Made by a program: the position numbers and the translations under genes. The notes beneath the pieces are model-generated. The model did not search any database. It was not told the DNA's origin and worked only from the letters and a program-made list of their open reading frames with translations. From NCBI RefSeq assembly GCF_026151205.1, contig NC_087084.1, positions 6,009,538-6,069,537 of the forward strand: a stretch of 60,000 nt of DNA, in the 5' to 3' direction. This document shows, in pieces, positions 34,734 through 46,217 of the stretch (the stretch's first letter is position 1; each line of letters opens with the position of its first letter). The stretch comes from Bolinopsis microptera. Its lineage: Eukaryota; Ctenophora; Tentaculata; Lobata; Bolinopsidae.

Positions 34734-37700
34734 CTATATCCTCATACGGCGGAAGTGGAAAAACTCATTAAAGAACACTGAAGTTTACAACACTTTTCAG
34801 TCGTTGGGATCTGATCACAGAGTTGTAGTGTGTAAGATCAAAGTTAGCTTTAGGAAAGGACACAGGCCTCCGAAAAAAGTTAACTATGATTATAGTGCCC
34901 TGAAATCGGATGGTGAGCTTCAAAAAAAGTATGCAATTGAAGTTCGGAATAGATTCTCTTGCCTGGTAGAGGAGGATGATGGGGCCACTGAAAGCTACGG
35001 GAAGCTTATGGTTGCTATTGAGGCGGCAAACAAGAGCCTTCTGCCAAAGAAGACTCGACAAAAGCAGATTGACCCCTCAAGTGACCCAAGAGTGGATAGT
35101 GCAAGGAGGGGACTGTTCTTGGCCAAGGACCAATACCATCAGGAGCCTTGTGAGGAGAAGAGAGAGGAAGTCGCCACTAAAAAGGATTTGTTAAAGGCCT
35201 GCTACAAAGAGGTAGAGGAGGAGATCCTGAAAGGAAAGATCAGGAAAGTTGAGGATACTGCTGATCGTTGTAAGAACAAGGAAAGCTGGAAGCTTGTCAA
35301 CGATATTTCAGGGAGGACAAATCCCAGCTGTGGACTCGTGGAAGGGGGCAGCTCAACAGAACGTCTTGAGAACTGGAGGAAGCACTTCTCTGGGTTACTT
35401 GGACAGCCACCCACAGTCCCTGACAATAGTATTCCGATCAGGAATATACACCCTCCACTGAATATAGAGGATGGCCCGTTCACCATTGAGGAACTACGTC
35501 TTGCCAAAAAGCAGATAGTAGAAGGCAAAGCTTATGGTGATGATGGTATCTCACCTGAAGTGATGAAGAGGGTGGACATCGATGACGTCATCCTGAAGTT
35601 CTGCAACGATGCATTATGTGATGGTCTCATGCCCGATCAATGGAAGCTCAGTAATATTGTTCCTGTGCCAAAGAAAGGGGACCTCACTAAGACCGACAAC
35701 TACAGAGGAATATCTCTGACATCGATAGTCAGTAAAACTCTGAACAAAATGTTGCTGAACAGGATGAAGCCAAGTCTTGAGGAAGTTTTAAGGGACAACC
35801 AGAATGGCTTTAGACCTGGGCGCTCTACAACATCACACATCCTTGCTCTACGAAGAATTATGGAGGGTGCTAGAGCCAAAAATCTTAAGGCCACCATGGT
35901 CTTCATTGATTTCAAAAAGGCGTTCGATAGTGTGCATAGAGGTTTGCTCATGAAGATATTGAAAGCATATGGCATACCAGAAGCCATAGTGCGGCTCATT
36001 GAGGGTATCTATACGAGCACAAAGGCTAAAGTAGTTACAGCCGATGGTATAACAGAAATTTTTGATATCCTGGCTGGAGTACTGCAAGGAGACACTCTTG
36101 CCCCGTACTTGTTCATTATCGTGATTGACTATATCATGACAGTATCTATAGACGATGATGACTCGGACTCTGGGTTTACTCTCAGGCCTGCACGGAGTAG
36201 AAGGATTGGTGCCGAGAAGATCGCAGACGTCGAGTTTGCAGATGATGTTGCCCTTATCACTGATACCATTGAAGGGGCAAAACTACTCCTGGACAGGCTT
36301 GAGAAAGCTGCACTGAGTGTTGGGCTAGCCATGAACGGCTCTAAAACTAAGTTCATGACTCTGCACATGACAGAGGAGGCGAGTAGTCTTAATAGCTGTT
36401 CTGGAAACCAGCTGGAAAAGGTGACAGACTTTGTTTACCTTGGAGCTTGGATAGCAACAACAGAGAGGGACCTGCGGGTCAGAAAAGCTAAGGCTTGGGC
36501 AGCCTGCCACAAGCTAAAGAAGATGTGGAAGTCTGACCTTAGAAGAGGACTAAAGATCCGTCTATTTGTTGCTACTGTGGAGTCAATACTTCTTTATGGT
36601 TCTGAAACGTGGACGTTGACAGAGCAATTGAAGAAACGCATTGATGGCTGCTACACTATAATGCTAAGGATGGCACTTAATGTGGATTGGAAGCAGCGAA
36701 AAACCAACAAAGAAGTCTATGGCAACCTACCGAGAGCAACCATGAAGATCCAAGAGCGCAGGATGCGATTAGCAGGCCATATCCACCGGCACCCAGATCT
36801 AGTCGTAAACCGCTTGCTACTCTGGGAACCAACTCATGGGGTGCGGAGTAGGGGGAGACCAGCCATGACCTATGTTGATAGCCTACGAGCTGACACGGGT
36901 CTCAACGACACTGGAGAAATGGGCGGACTTATGGCGGATAGAGTTTTATGGAGACAGCGCATCAATACTCGGACGCTGAAGCCGCCTTAAGTCAAGTCAG
37001 TAAGTCAAGTACATTACGCGTGCCACGTACAAATTGGGCTTATTACCTTAGAATACTATACATTACATAGTATATACAATATACATTAAAATACACTGGC
37101 GCCGCGCATTCATTGACCACAGGCTAGCTATGGTCAATGAATGGCTAAAAAATCACACACAGGATTTCGTAACTCGGTTACATTAATTTAAAAATGTTAA
37201 TATTAACTTACCAGAGCATTCGGGAGTAAGATCGAAGAGCAGAGCTTCAAATATGTGGATCTTCGTTTCAGGTTTGCACCTGATCGATAATTGTTCATTT
37301 TTGTCGAACTCAAACTGAGCCAGGTGGAGTTCTGAAACAGGTTGAAATTCATCAATCGGGCAGAGATGCTCCAAAAACGAGTTCTTAAGGATGCCGTGGG
37401 TCTAATATTATCTAATCAAAAATTATTAGATAATTACGTATCTGCAGGGTAATCAAAACACATGATTGAACGAAACAACGAATAATTTATAAATACAATA
37501 AGAAATAAATGTAAAGGTTTTCAGACGAACCTTGTCCTCTTGCTTTGCTTTGACATTCCCGATACACATCAGTTGAAAAGTTAACATTAATCAGGACGCT
37601 TGAATTCTCCCATCCAAACGTTGTGCTGTTCTGTTTGTAGCATCCGGTGTATGTCGTACTCTTCTTCGGATCAGCTGATTCTGATAGTATCATGTGACAT

Positions 37701-38042
37701 ATCACAGATAAGGTCGCAATTCTGATTTCCATGAAATCCCTACAGATGTTCTAAAATTTATGTTTGCGGAACTAATTTGTGCATTACTAATACACAATAG
37801 CCCGGAAGACTGGCATACTACTATCATCGAATGTAAAAATAAACATCTGAAAGATTTAAATTTATATTATTATATATATGTAAAATTTCACAACTATAGT
37901 TTTAACACTGCCTTCACATAATCAATAGTTCTTAAGAATATCAGGTTTTATTTCCTTTCAGAACCATATAGAGACGAAATTGCAACTCATCGGAAAGTTG
38001 CCAAGAACAAACTTTATTAAAGTTAGGATCAAATGAGAAAAA

Positions 38043-38921
38043 TTTATTTTTAATTGTAGTTGACGAAATGAGAGTCTCCACTCAGTGTGTTAGAACATAA
38101 TTCTTTGTCGACGTTTCGGCTACATGCCTTTGTCATAAACAGGACGTACTGAAAACTTACATAGCTGCAAAGATACAATGTTAAAATAATCTATTAAAAT
38201 AATCTATTAATACTACGAAATATAACAACAACAAATAACATCTTGAAACACAACAACAATCACAAATTTATCCAAAAGAAACATAAAATATAACGGCTAA
38301 AAGAATCCAAACCGCAACAAGCCGTGAACAATTCTTCATAATACTACAAACATTTTACCAAGATAGCTCCTTCATAAAACTGATTAATCAAAAATTATCT
38401 AGGTTTATAAGTTCAATATTACATTAACTTCCAAGTATATTTTATCCAATCACCTTCATTTACGGACTCAGACAATTGAGTATTTATTTCTGGGTTTTCA
38501 CGTTTTATTAGAACCGACTGCCACAATTGACGGTCCACATAGTCTTTACATCTTTTTCGAACTATAAACCGAAACGGTATGTTTGGCATTGAAATGTCTG
38601 CATGCTCCTCTAGGTAGTGCTTCCCCATGGCCGTAGATTTGTTGCCATCCCTTACTGATTTGTAGTGTTCCCAGGCTCTACTTCTTTTAAACCTACCAGT
38701 TTCCCCAATGTAGGACTTATTACATATTTGGCATATTAATTGGTAGCAAATGTTTTTGATCATGCAGGATTTATCGCACTGGTAACACGTTCTCCAGGCA
38801 GTGAAAGCCGCAGTTATATTGGATTATGACCAGGCCCTAGGAAAGAAACAACACCACACCACTCTGAAAACTATTGACCAACAACAGAAGATAGTTAAAG
38901 AGCTGAGAGCTAGGGACGACA
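38043..38921 (-). mobile_element. Truncated Penelope-like insertion with 45-bp TSD, chimeric 5' end
   Basis: A 45-bp target duplication (37998-38042 and 38922-38966, two mismatches) flanks an 879-bp insert that is absent from copy 1 of the segmental duplication (29797-29841). The 3' part (left) carries TCGACGTTTCGGCTACATGC, a motif seen near Penelope-like ends. The middle encodes a GIY-YIG domain on the minus strand. The last about 123 bp (38799-38921) are unrelated and coding-like in the opposite orientation. Confidence 0.82.
38419..38798 (-). pseudogene. GIY-YIG endonuclease fragment of a Penelope-like element
   Basis: The ORF from 38763 (ICYQLICQICNKSYIGETGR ... WEHYKSVRDGNKSTAMGKHY) is a GIY-YIG nuclease with the conserved Cys pair before YIG and the Arg helix. 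Upstream codons (TCYQCDKSC) extend the usual Cys cluster to about 38797. The RT is missing, so this is a 5'-truncated copy. Different subfamily from the element at 15980. Confidence 0.85.
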
Positions 38922-39277
38922 TTGCCAAGAATAAAGTTTATTAAAGTTAGGATCAAATGAGAAAAAACGTAATTCATTTGATAGGAAACTATCTAACTAT
39001 GTTTCAAAATTTGCTCCTTCATAAAAATTATTGTATACTTTAAAAAATCCCAACATTGTTTCTTCCATCAACCTGTATTTTCAGTGTTCTAAAGTTACAA
39101 TAACCGACTAGCTATCATTATAAATATCAAGAGCAGTTTCGACGGGTGCAACCCTTTCTGACTGATGTTGCTATAAAAACTGAAAACAGGGATTCTTGCC
39201 CTTTTAAAATCTATGATTCGACTGTGCATAATATCACAAATTCTAATTTACACATTGAGATTAGATCCACGATGTTA

Positions 39278-39725
39278 GGGGTCGTTCACATCTTACTATA
39301 TATAAAGCGAGACGATATATATATATATCCGTACCATTTTACTGACACCACGACATCAACTTTAACACGACTTTCCGCAAAAACCGTAAAAGATATACAA
39401 CTTAAACTTTTTTGACTGGTTCAAATGCTCTAATGATCTTCAAATCAGCATGAAAAAATAAAAAAATGGCCAAGGAATAATAATTTTAGTGCCCAAAATG
39501 TGGACCCCCAAGTGGTGTCAAAAACGCGAATTAAATAGGTAATAATTATTTTAGTCTCTTGAGTCTTGACACCACTTTAGACGGGTTCCTGCTAGTATTT
39601 ATAGTATGTGAATCAATAGTAGTAATCAATATTTTAACAATTTTTACCACCCGCCCCGTAATCAACAGTAAGCATTTGGAAACCCCCCCCCCTCTCGGCT
39701 GATAACGTAATATGTAAACGACCCC
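39278..39725. mobile_element. Harbinger-like MITE, 448 bp, TSD TTA
   Basis: Ends GGGGTCGTTCAC and GTAAACGACCCC are inverted repeats, flanked by TTA on both sides (39275-39277 and 39726-39728). Same ends as the 79-bp MITE at 11294. Interior contains C runs and the TCGGCTGATAACG block. No transposase frame. Confidence 0.8.
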
Positions 39726-39840
39726 TTAAGGTTTGAAGGTGATGAACTAACATTTGTACTGTTTCTAATGAATATTACTTCAATTTGTAATTGCAGATGC
39801 AACACATCGAGTATGTGCAAAATGTTGTGAAACAGAAGTA

Positions 39841-40168
39841 AACAACTTTAATAAGTAATTCTGTTTCCTCCGAAGATAACTGTGTACATTAAGTTCTCAA
39901 AGATGTAATATAGAATTGACCAACCGATTAATCAACATTTTTGATTAAATCTTTGTTATTATTATTAGTCAAAATATCTCTGTTGTGTTTTTTAGTCTTT
40001 GTCTGTGTTCGAGCATGTACTAAGTAAATTAGGTAAGCTATTTCCTGATATTATTTTATAATGAAATTACTTAATTTTTATTTTGTAACTGCATAATTGT
40101 ATTATTACTGAGTGTTTCATTATTTAATTTAAGAAGATTACGAATATTTATGAAGATTTGTTTGCTAA
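39841..40168. other. 328-bp segment present only in copy 2 of the duplication
   Basis: In copy 1 (around 30358) AACAGAAGTA runs directly into ATCCGATATTCACC; here about 330 bp of AT-rich sequence separate them. Either an insertion here or a deletion in copy 1. No TSD or coding frame is evident. Confidence 0.7.
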
Positions 40169-40424
40169 TATCCGATATTCACCACTCGTCAAGTATAGCG
40201 CACTACAGTCTGATGTATTTTCAGGATGAGAGTTGTTGAAGATCGACAAATAAAACACGTGACATTCAATGCATAATGTTTGACTTTGAACGACTTATTT
40301 CACAAATTCGAACGATAATAATTGTAAACACACAAAAAATGTTACGGAAATGTTTGTATATGTAAGTGTAGGTGTCCTTTCATTCCAAGTACGGTGCAGC
40401 ACTAGAGGGCTGAAATCCTCAGTC

Positions 40425-41431
40425 CTAGTCTCCTTTGTGATGGGGGTGACGCCTATGGTGGTGACGCCTGTGGTGGCGTCTCTTGGCATGAACTTTCCTA
40501 GCACGTGCCCTCTTGGCACGGAGTCTCTTAGCACGTGCCCTCTTGGCACGAAGTATCTTAGCACGTGCCCTCTTGGCACGGAGTCTCTTAGCACGTGCCC
40601 TCTTGGCACGGAGTCTCTTAGCACGTGCCCTCTTGGCACGGAGTCTCTTAGCACGTGCCCTCTTGGCACGGAGTCTCTTAGCACGTGCCCTCTTGGCACG
40701 GAGTCTCTTAGCACGTGCCCTCTTGGCACGGAGTCTCTTAGCACGTGCCCTCTTGGCACGGAGTCTCTTAGCACGTGCCCTCTTGGCACGGAGTCTCTTA
40801 GCACGTGCCCTCTTGGCACGGAGTCTCTTAGCACGTGCCCTCTTGGCACGGAGTCTCTTAGCACGTGCCCTCTTGGCACGGAGTCTCTTAGCACGTGCCC
40901 TCTTGGCACGGAGTCTCTTAGCACGTGCCCTCTTGGCACGGAGTCTCTTAGCACGTGCCCTCTTGGCACGGAGTCTCTTAGCACGTGCCCTCTTGGCACG
41001 GAGTCTCTTAGCACGTGCCCTCTTGGCACGGAGTTTCTTAGCACGTGCCCTCTTGGCACGGAGTCTCTCAGCACGTGCTCTCTTGGCCCGGCCATGATTG
41101 TGGCGGAGACGGGGACGGCGATGGCGGTGGTGATGATGGTGGCCACGACGGTCAGCTTCAGAACTATCTTCAGAACTAGCTATCGTCCCAACTTCAGTAT
41201 CTGTCTCAGCTTTTTCTTCTGAAATTGAGCGTGAATTTTGAAATAATTTGCATCGTACAATGATCATTATCGATGACAGAAAAGTTATCGTAGCACGCAG
41301 CTGATCCGATTTGATTCATAATAATTTGCAATGGAGTTAGAAAAATCTATGATTGGTATTTTATTACCTTCGGCTGCAGCAGTGCAGTAGAGAACAGCGG
41401 TGATGACCAAGAAAAGCAAGAACACCTTCAT
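40425..41431 (-). CDS. Secreted Arg/Lys/Ala-rich repeat protein with acidic pro-region
   Basis: Exon 1 (41431-41368) encodes a classic signal peptide, MKVFLLFLVITAVLYCTAAA, and ends in phase 1 at GTAATA. Exon 2 (41218-40425) starts after TTTCAG in the matching phase (285 residues in all). After the signal comes an acidic stretch (EEKAETDTEVGTIASSEDSS), then His-rich GHHHHHRHRR, about 20 tandem 10-residue units (KRARAKRLRA), and a His/Arg-rich end (HHRRHHHRRHPHHKGD). Frame choice is fixed by the signal exon, since the 30-bp repeat is open in several frames. An acidic N-part with a strongly cationic C-part recalls cnidarian arminin-type antimicrobial precursors or biomineral-associated repeat proteins, but no homology is claimed. 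Dense KR dibasic sites could be processed by furin-like proteases. Confidence 0.75.
40500..41090. repeat. 30-bp coding minisatellite, about 20 copies
   Basis: Unit starts GCACGTGCCCTCTTGGCACG and ends GAGTCTCTTA. Nearly identical units, with changes only at the edges, indicating recent homogenisation. Each holds CACGTG. It encodes the basic decapeptide repeat on the minus strand. The truncated duplicate at 30570-30678 breaks off exactly where this array starts. Confidence 0.97.
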
Positions 41432-42171
41432 CTTCAAAGTTTGAACCGGTGACTAAACAAGTTTAATCTCTCTTCCTGTAAAACACAAGGAGAACAATTA
41501 CAATGTTATAATGAAATTATGCGGTTATGCTCACCCTTTTATAGTTCCTTTTAATCCCATAAATTGATGCAAGGGGAGCCTTTTTTCCTACCGGGTATTG
41601 CGCAAACCTATATTTAGCCTGTATTAAAGTTGTTATATTAGCATAATATTACTAGCTTTAAGAATTATTTGTGAAATGTGCAAGGAAATGCCAAGCTAGG
41701 ACGATGCATTGTATTGTATTTGTATAATTTTGTTCGAAAATATTACATTTTTAGAATAAGCTTGTTTTGGATCCTTGGGTGCGCCAGATACTATACAGAA
41801 TACCATGATTTAGGATATGCAATCTGGATGCCCGATGATCATCAGAACAGAAACGTAACTATTGGGGGTAGCCGCCTCATAAAGGCGGCTTACAAATATA
41901 TTTTGAGATTTAACCAAAATAGGTTGACGTGAGAAACGTTATCCTCCTATAGATATATCTCGCTGAAGTATTTCCTTGTGTTTGACATGAACTGTAATAC
42001 GGTCTTATTATTATTTCATAACTACTCAAATTTTGCGGTAATTGGATCAATATGAAAAACCGAAAGTTTACAATATTGATACGATATAACGCTACAGGCA
42101 TTTCAGAATCATAAGTATTGTAACTAAACAATAAAACACCTACTCCTGTGCATACTAATATCCCCCTGATT

Positions 42172-42431
42172 CTAATGAGTGTATGTAATGAGTGTATGTA
42201 ATGAGTGTATGTAATGAGTGTATGTAATGAGTGTATGTAATGCGTGTATGTAATGAGTGTATGTAATGAGTGTATGTAATGAGTGTATGTAATGAGTGTA
42301 TGTAATGAGTGTATGTAATGAGTGTATGTAATGAGTGTATGTAATGAGTGTATGTAATGAGTGTATGTAATGAGTGTATGTAATGAGTGTATGTAATGAG
42401 TGTATGTAATGAGTGTACGTAATGAGTGTAT
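42172..42431. repeat. 13-bp minisatellite GAGTGTATGTAAT (array 1, left part)
   Basis: About 20 near-perfect units. The array is cut by the 2.2-kb element and resumes at 44660-44722. Since 13 x 3 = 39, the repeat reads as a 13-residue periodic peptide (SLHTLITYTHYIH) on the minus strand; not a real protein. Confidence 0.97.
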
Positions 42432-44659
42432 GGACACGTTTTTTTTAAGTGTGGTGAGTTGCTGATTTCACCTTTTTCAAAGTAGAGTGCACAAAATGAG
42501 GAAAAAGTCGCAATGCTTTTTAAAGTGCAACCATACATTTGTACATAGGATGAAGTGAAAATATTCAGCAGTTGTGATTTGAAAAAACGAAGTGCCAGGC
42601 TCAAGCAGAATATGACTTATGAGCAATTAAACTGAGTGCCAAAAATCAGCAAACCATTTTAACCTCCAATTGACTAATTCCATTGATTTCGCCATATTTT
42701 GCTCAAATATTGTTCACATAACACTAGTAGATTGGAGCGAGTAACTGTTTTCAGCATTTTAGTCATTATTAGCAATTCCAGTAAGTGACAGAATCCAGCA
42801 AAAAGTCATTTTTATATCTGAATACGACTGCTCTATTGATGGTTCTTGTCAAAATATTAAAAAGATCAAGGCGTGACTGTGCTATTTTCTGGATAAGATA
42901 ATGTTTGGTTGTGTCTTTAAACTTATTCTTACATGTCTATGTGCGAGCCATCAGCAAAAAGTCACACATGTATCAGCTTGAAATTTATCTTTTTTTAATT
43001 GATGAAATAAGTATCGAAATTTTAGTTCTCTTTTTCAGTCACCTTATTGACTTTTAGATTGAAGGTGCCATTAATCAGTTAAAAGACGGCTTGAACTCTG
43101 TACTGCTTACACTCAATTATGTCCCGAGTGCCCAAATTCAGCATATCAGTCATATAGATAAATGATGTAAAAAGACAAAAATTGTCTATTTCTTGATCCA
43201 TGGGTGTACAAGTGTTAGTTTAAGCATCTATTTCGAAAAGTAATGTGTTCATAAAGGGGTCAAAAACAGATAATAATATTAGAGTGCCACTAATCAGCTG
43301 TAGTGACTGCTGCAGCCAGCGTGGGAATTACCAACTATTGTAAGTCAATATCAGCATTATCAATCATCTCAAACCACCAAATTGTTTATGTTGCAGATAC
43401 GAATCTTAGTTTAGTTATATCCTGAAAATTTAAACAACAAATGTGTCCTGAAAATCAGTAAAAAGTGACTTATTTGACAGAAATAGTCATTCTTACTGCT
43501 ATATGGCACTCCTTTTAGTTCAGAATATTGTTTGAGGGAGCGGTGTGCCTTTTTTGTTTAATGTGGCACAATTTTGTTGCACTGTGTGCCATTATTCAGC
43601 TTAAAATGACTTCTTTTTCTAGGCATATACCAATGGTAAATCACATAAAATTTGTGCTTTGTAAGCAGTGTTGTGATAACCTGCTATAACTAACTTAAAA
43701 CTGGCACAATGAACTTCAAACATCAATAGTATGTCCCAAATTTCCATGATGAACATGATATTGTTGTCAGAAATCTACTTTATCGTGCCAATAATCAGCA
43801 AAAAGTCATTTCTATGAAGATTTTAAGCTAAAAATATTATTTATAAAATGACTTTTTGCTGAATTAGAACACACAATATCGTTAGATTTCGTAAAGAATC
43901 ATCTTGATGAACCTGCTTATGCTGTCAGACATCAATTGTATAGTGCCAATATTCAGCAAAGAGTCATTTCTTTCGAATTTTTAATCGTGATGAATTTGAC
44001 CTAAAAATGACTTTTTACTGAAAACTGACACACTCTTAAGTTGATTTTCGAACAGAATGCTGTTGAGCATACTTAATCTCGACAGTACGATTGAAAAACG
44101 TTCTAATTTGTTGCTGTCTAGCTACTGCAATGTAAAAAAAACTCAATTGTAATTTTGTGAGTGAATTTTTACTGAATACAGGCACACAATAGGTTTTTCC
44201 TAGGTTACATTATTACAGACCAACGTTTCTTGAAAGTTGTTACAGTTCATTCACAAGCTGATCGAAAGTATGGGCCTTGTACAACCCCTTCAACCAAACT
44301 AGAAATTTTACCAAACAAATGACTTTTTGCTTATTTTGAGCACAGTTCGAGTATTCCTACCCCAATCCAAATATTCTTTGAATAATTCTGAGACATAATC
44401 TGAATTTTGAACAGAAAAGTCGCAAAATTCAGTTTTTTACGGGCGTTTTAAACATTATAGTCCAAAATGCTGAAAACTGGCACTACCTTGGTACTATATT
44501 ATGACATATTAACTAACTAATGGATTTTCCTTACAGGGGCAGTAAAGATTGAAGGCATTTCTGTGCAACACTTTCAAGTTACTAGTCATTTTACTTTCAT
44601 TGTCAAAAGTGTCATGGCACTCAAAGTCATTTTCACCACACTTAAAAAAAAAAGTGTCC
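42432..44659. mobile_element. 2.2-kb inverted-repeat element with many internal CAGCAAAAAGTCA motifs, TSD GTAT
   Basis: Ends are GGACACGTTTTTTTTAAGTG (left) and its near-perfect inverse (CACTTAAAA...GTGTCC) on the right. GTAT flanks both sides (42428-42431 and 44660-44663), and removing the element with one GTAT restores the 13-bp register exactly. Inside, a motif like GTGCCAATAATCAGCAAAAA followed by GTCATTT occurs about 15 times, mostly forward in the left half (for example 42634, 42794, 43069, 43284, 43585, 43788) and inverted in the right half (43848, 44005, 44319). No ORF of note. A non-autonomous DNA transposon; the 4-bp TSD would fit Sola or Chapaev-like families. Confidence 0.85.
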
Positions 44660-45656
44660 GTATGTAATGAGTGTATGTAATGAGTGTATGTAATGAGTGT
44701 ATGTAATGAGTGTATGAGTGATTATTACTTGTATCCCGAATCACAAATTAAACATTTGAGTGTTGAGAAAAGATAATTTTTGTTTAATGTTGGACGTTGG
44801 TATATTATTTTTTGCGATTTTCTAAAAGTGGATAATCTTCACTGTAACAATTTTTGCGAATTTGAATGATTCAATGGCAGAAAAGTTACAAGCAGTTCAT
44901 TTCACAACACCGATTTTCGCGAATTTTGGTGTTTCGCGAACATTATAGTAAATTCCTCGCACAAATTAATTAATTTATTACAATAAAAGTTGCACCCATC
45001 TAACAGAAACTGCTGCTTCATCACAAAGTTGTTTTCTGAGATACAATATAGCAATAATATGCTAGCCTGAGAGGGAACTAACTGCGTTGCTGATAATAGC
45101 GAATATCTGAAGTTAAGGAATTACTAGTTCATATTCAAGGAATGTCCTTATATTACCGAAATTGGTTGATATAATCTAATTACCACCAATTAACTATCAA
45201 TTAACCATCAATTAACCAATAAACCTAACCACCAGCCACCTCGTTATGAGTTCATAGATACAATACAGAGTATCATGAATTAGGATGTGCAACCTGGATG
45301 CCCGAAGATCATCAGAGCAGTAACGTAACTATCGGGGGTAACCGCTCATAAAGGCGGCTTACAAATATATTTGTCAGATTTTGGTTGACAAAATTGGGTG
45401 ATGCATGAAAACGTTATCCTTCTATACATATATCTCGCTGAAGTATTTCCTTGTGTTTGACATGAACTGTAATACGGTCTTATTATTATTTCATAACTAT
45501 TCCAAATTTTGCGGTAATTGGATCAATATGAAAAACCGAAAGTTTACAATATTGATACGATATAACGCTACATGCTTAGGTGGCATTTCAGAATCATAAG
45601 TATTGTAACTAAACAATAAAACACGTATTACTGTGCATACTAATATCCCCCTGATT

Positions 45657-46217
45657 CTAATGAGTGTATATAATGAGTGTATGTAATGAGTGTATGTAAT
45701 GAGTGTATGTAATGAGTGTATGTAATGAGTGTATGTAATGAGTGTATGTAATGAGTGTATGTAATGGGTGTATGTAATGAGTGTATGTAATGAGTGTATG
45801 TAATGGGTGTATGTAATGGGTGTATGTAATGAGTGTATGTAATGAGTGTATGTAATGAATGTATGTAATGGGTGTATGTAATGGGTGTATGTAATGAGTG
45901 TATGTAATGAGTGTATGTAATGAGTGTATGTAATGAGTGTATGTAATGAGTGTATGTAATGAGTGTATGTAATGAGTGTATGTAATGAGTATATGTAATG
46001 AGTGTATGTAATGAGTGTATGTAATGAGTGTATGTAATGAGTGTATGTAATGAGTGTATGTAATGAGTGTATGTAATGAGTTTATGTAATGAGTGTATGT
46101 AATGAGTGTATGTAATGAGTGTATGTAATGAGTGTATGTAATGAGTGTATGTAATGGGTTTATGTAATGGGTGTATGTAATGGGTGTATGTAATGGGTGT
46201 ATGTAATGAGTGTATTA
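45657..46217. repeat. 13-bp minisatellite (array 2, left part)
   Basis: About 43 units of GAGTGTATGTAAT and the variant GGGTGTATGTAAT. Interrupted at 46218 by a reverse-transcriptase element and continuing at 48960. Confidence 0.97.

Larger units (their letters stand above)
32772..37008 (+). mobile_element. LINE (RTE-like, APE plus RT), split by a MULE
   Basis: Comparison with copy 1 of the duplication (28741-28830) gives the insertion limits. The coding frame starts at 32793 and stops at 36990, interrupted only by the 1090-bp MULE. Motifs: apurinic-endonuclease-like N-terminus (VGTFNVRTAREG, ILGIQEHR, GDMNAR, GSDHRVV), then the RT (WKLSNIVPVPKKGDL, NQNGFRPGRSTT, FIDFKKAFDSVHR, LQGDTLAPYLF, FADDVALI) and a C-terminal region (YGSETWTL, RRMRLAGHIHRH). 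Without the MULE the LINE is about 3.15 kb with one ORF and a tail of short AAGTCAAGTCAGT repeats, which fits RTE-type elements. No other disabling lesion is visible, so this copy was young when the MULE hit it. Confidence 0.9.
31336..37732 (-). pseudogene. Lectin-like membrane protein, copy 2, frameshifted and TE-invaded
   Basis: Exons match copy 1: 37732-37531 (one codon shorter), 37331-37212, and a 3' exon from 32469. Splice sites and phases are conserved. The intron before the last exon now contains a LINE (about 32772-37008). In the Pro-rich tail one 27-bp unit has become 28 bp (near 31788-31800), shifting the frame; translation then stops at 31712, removing both PPxY motifs. The correct tail frame is still open downstream (31336 onward). 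The extracellular and membrane parts remain intact, with a different TM segment (VFGTFFGVPLVIFLCICCC), so a tail-less product is possible; hence pseudogene or truncated allele. Confidence 0.75.

Noticed and set aside
40350-41222. Plus-strand ORF of 290 residues (LSTCPLGTES repeats) and other frames over the 30-bp array
   Set aside because: The minus-strand frame has a spliced signal peptide and consistent phase; the others are open only because the unit is 30 bp without stops.
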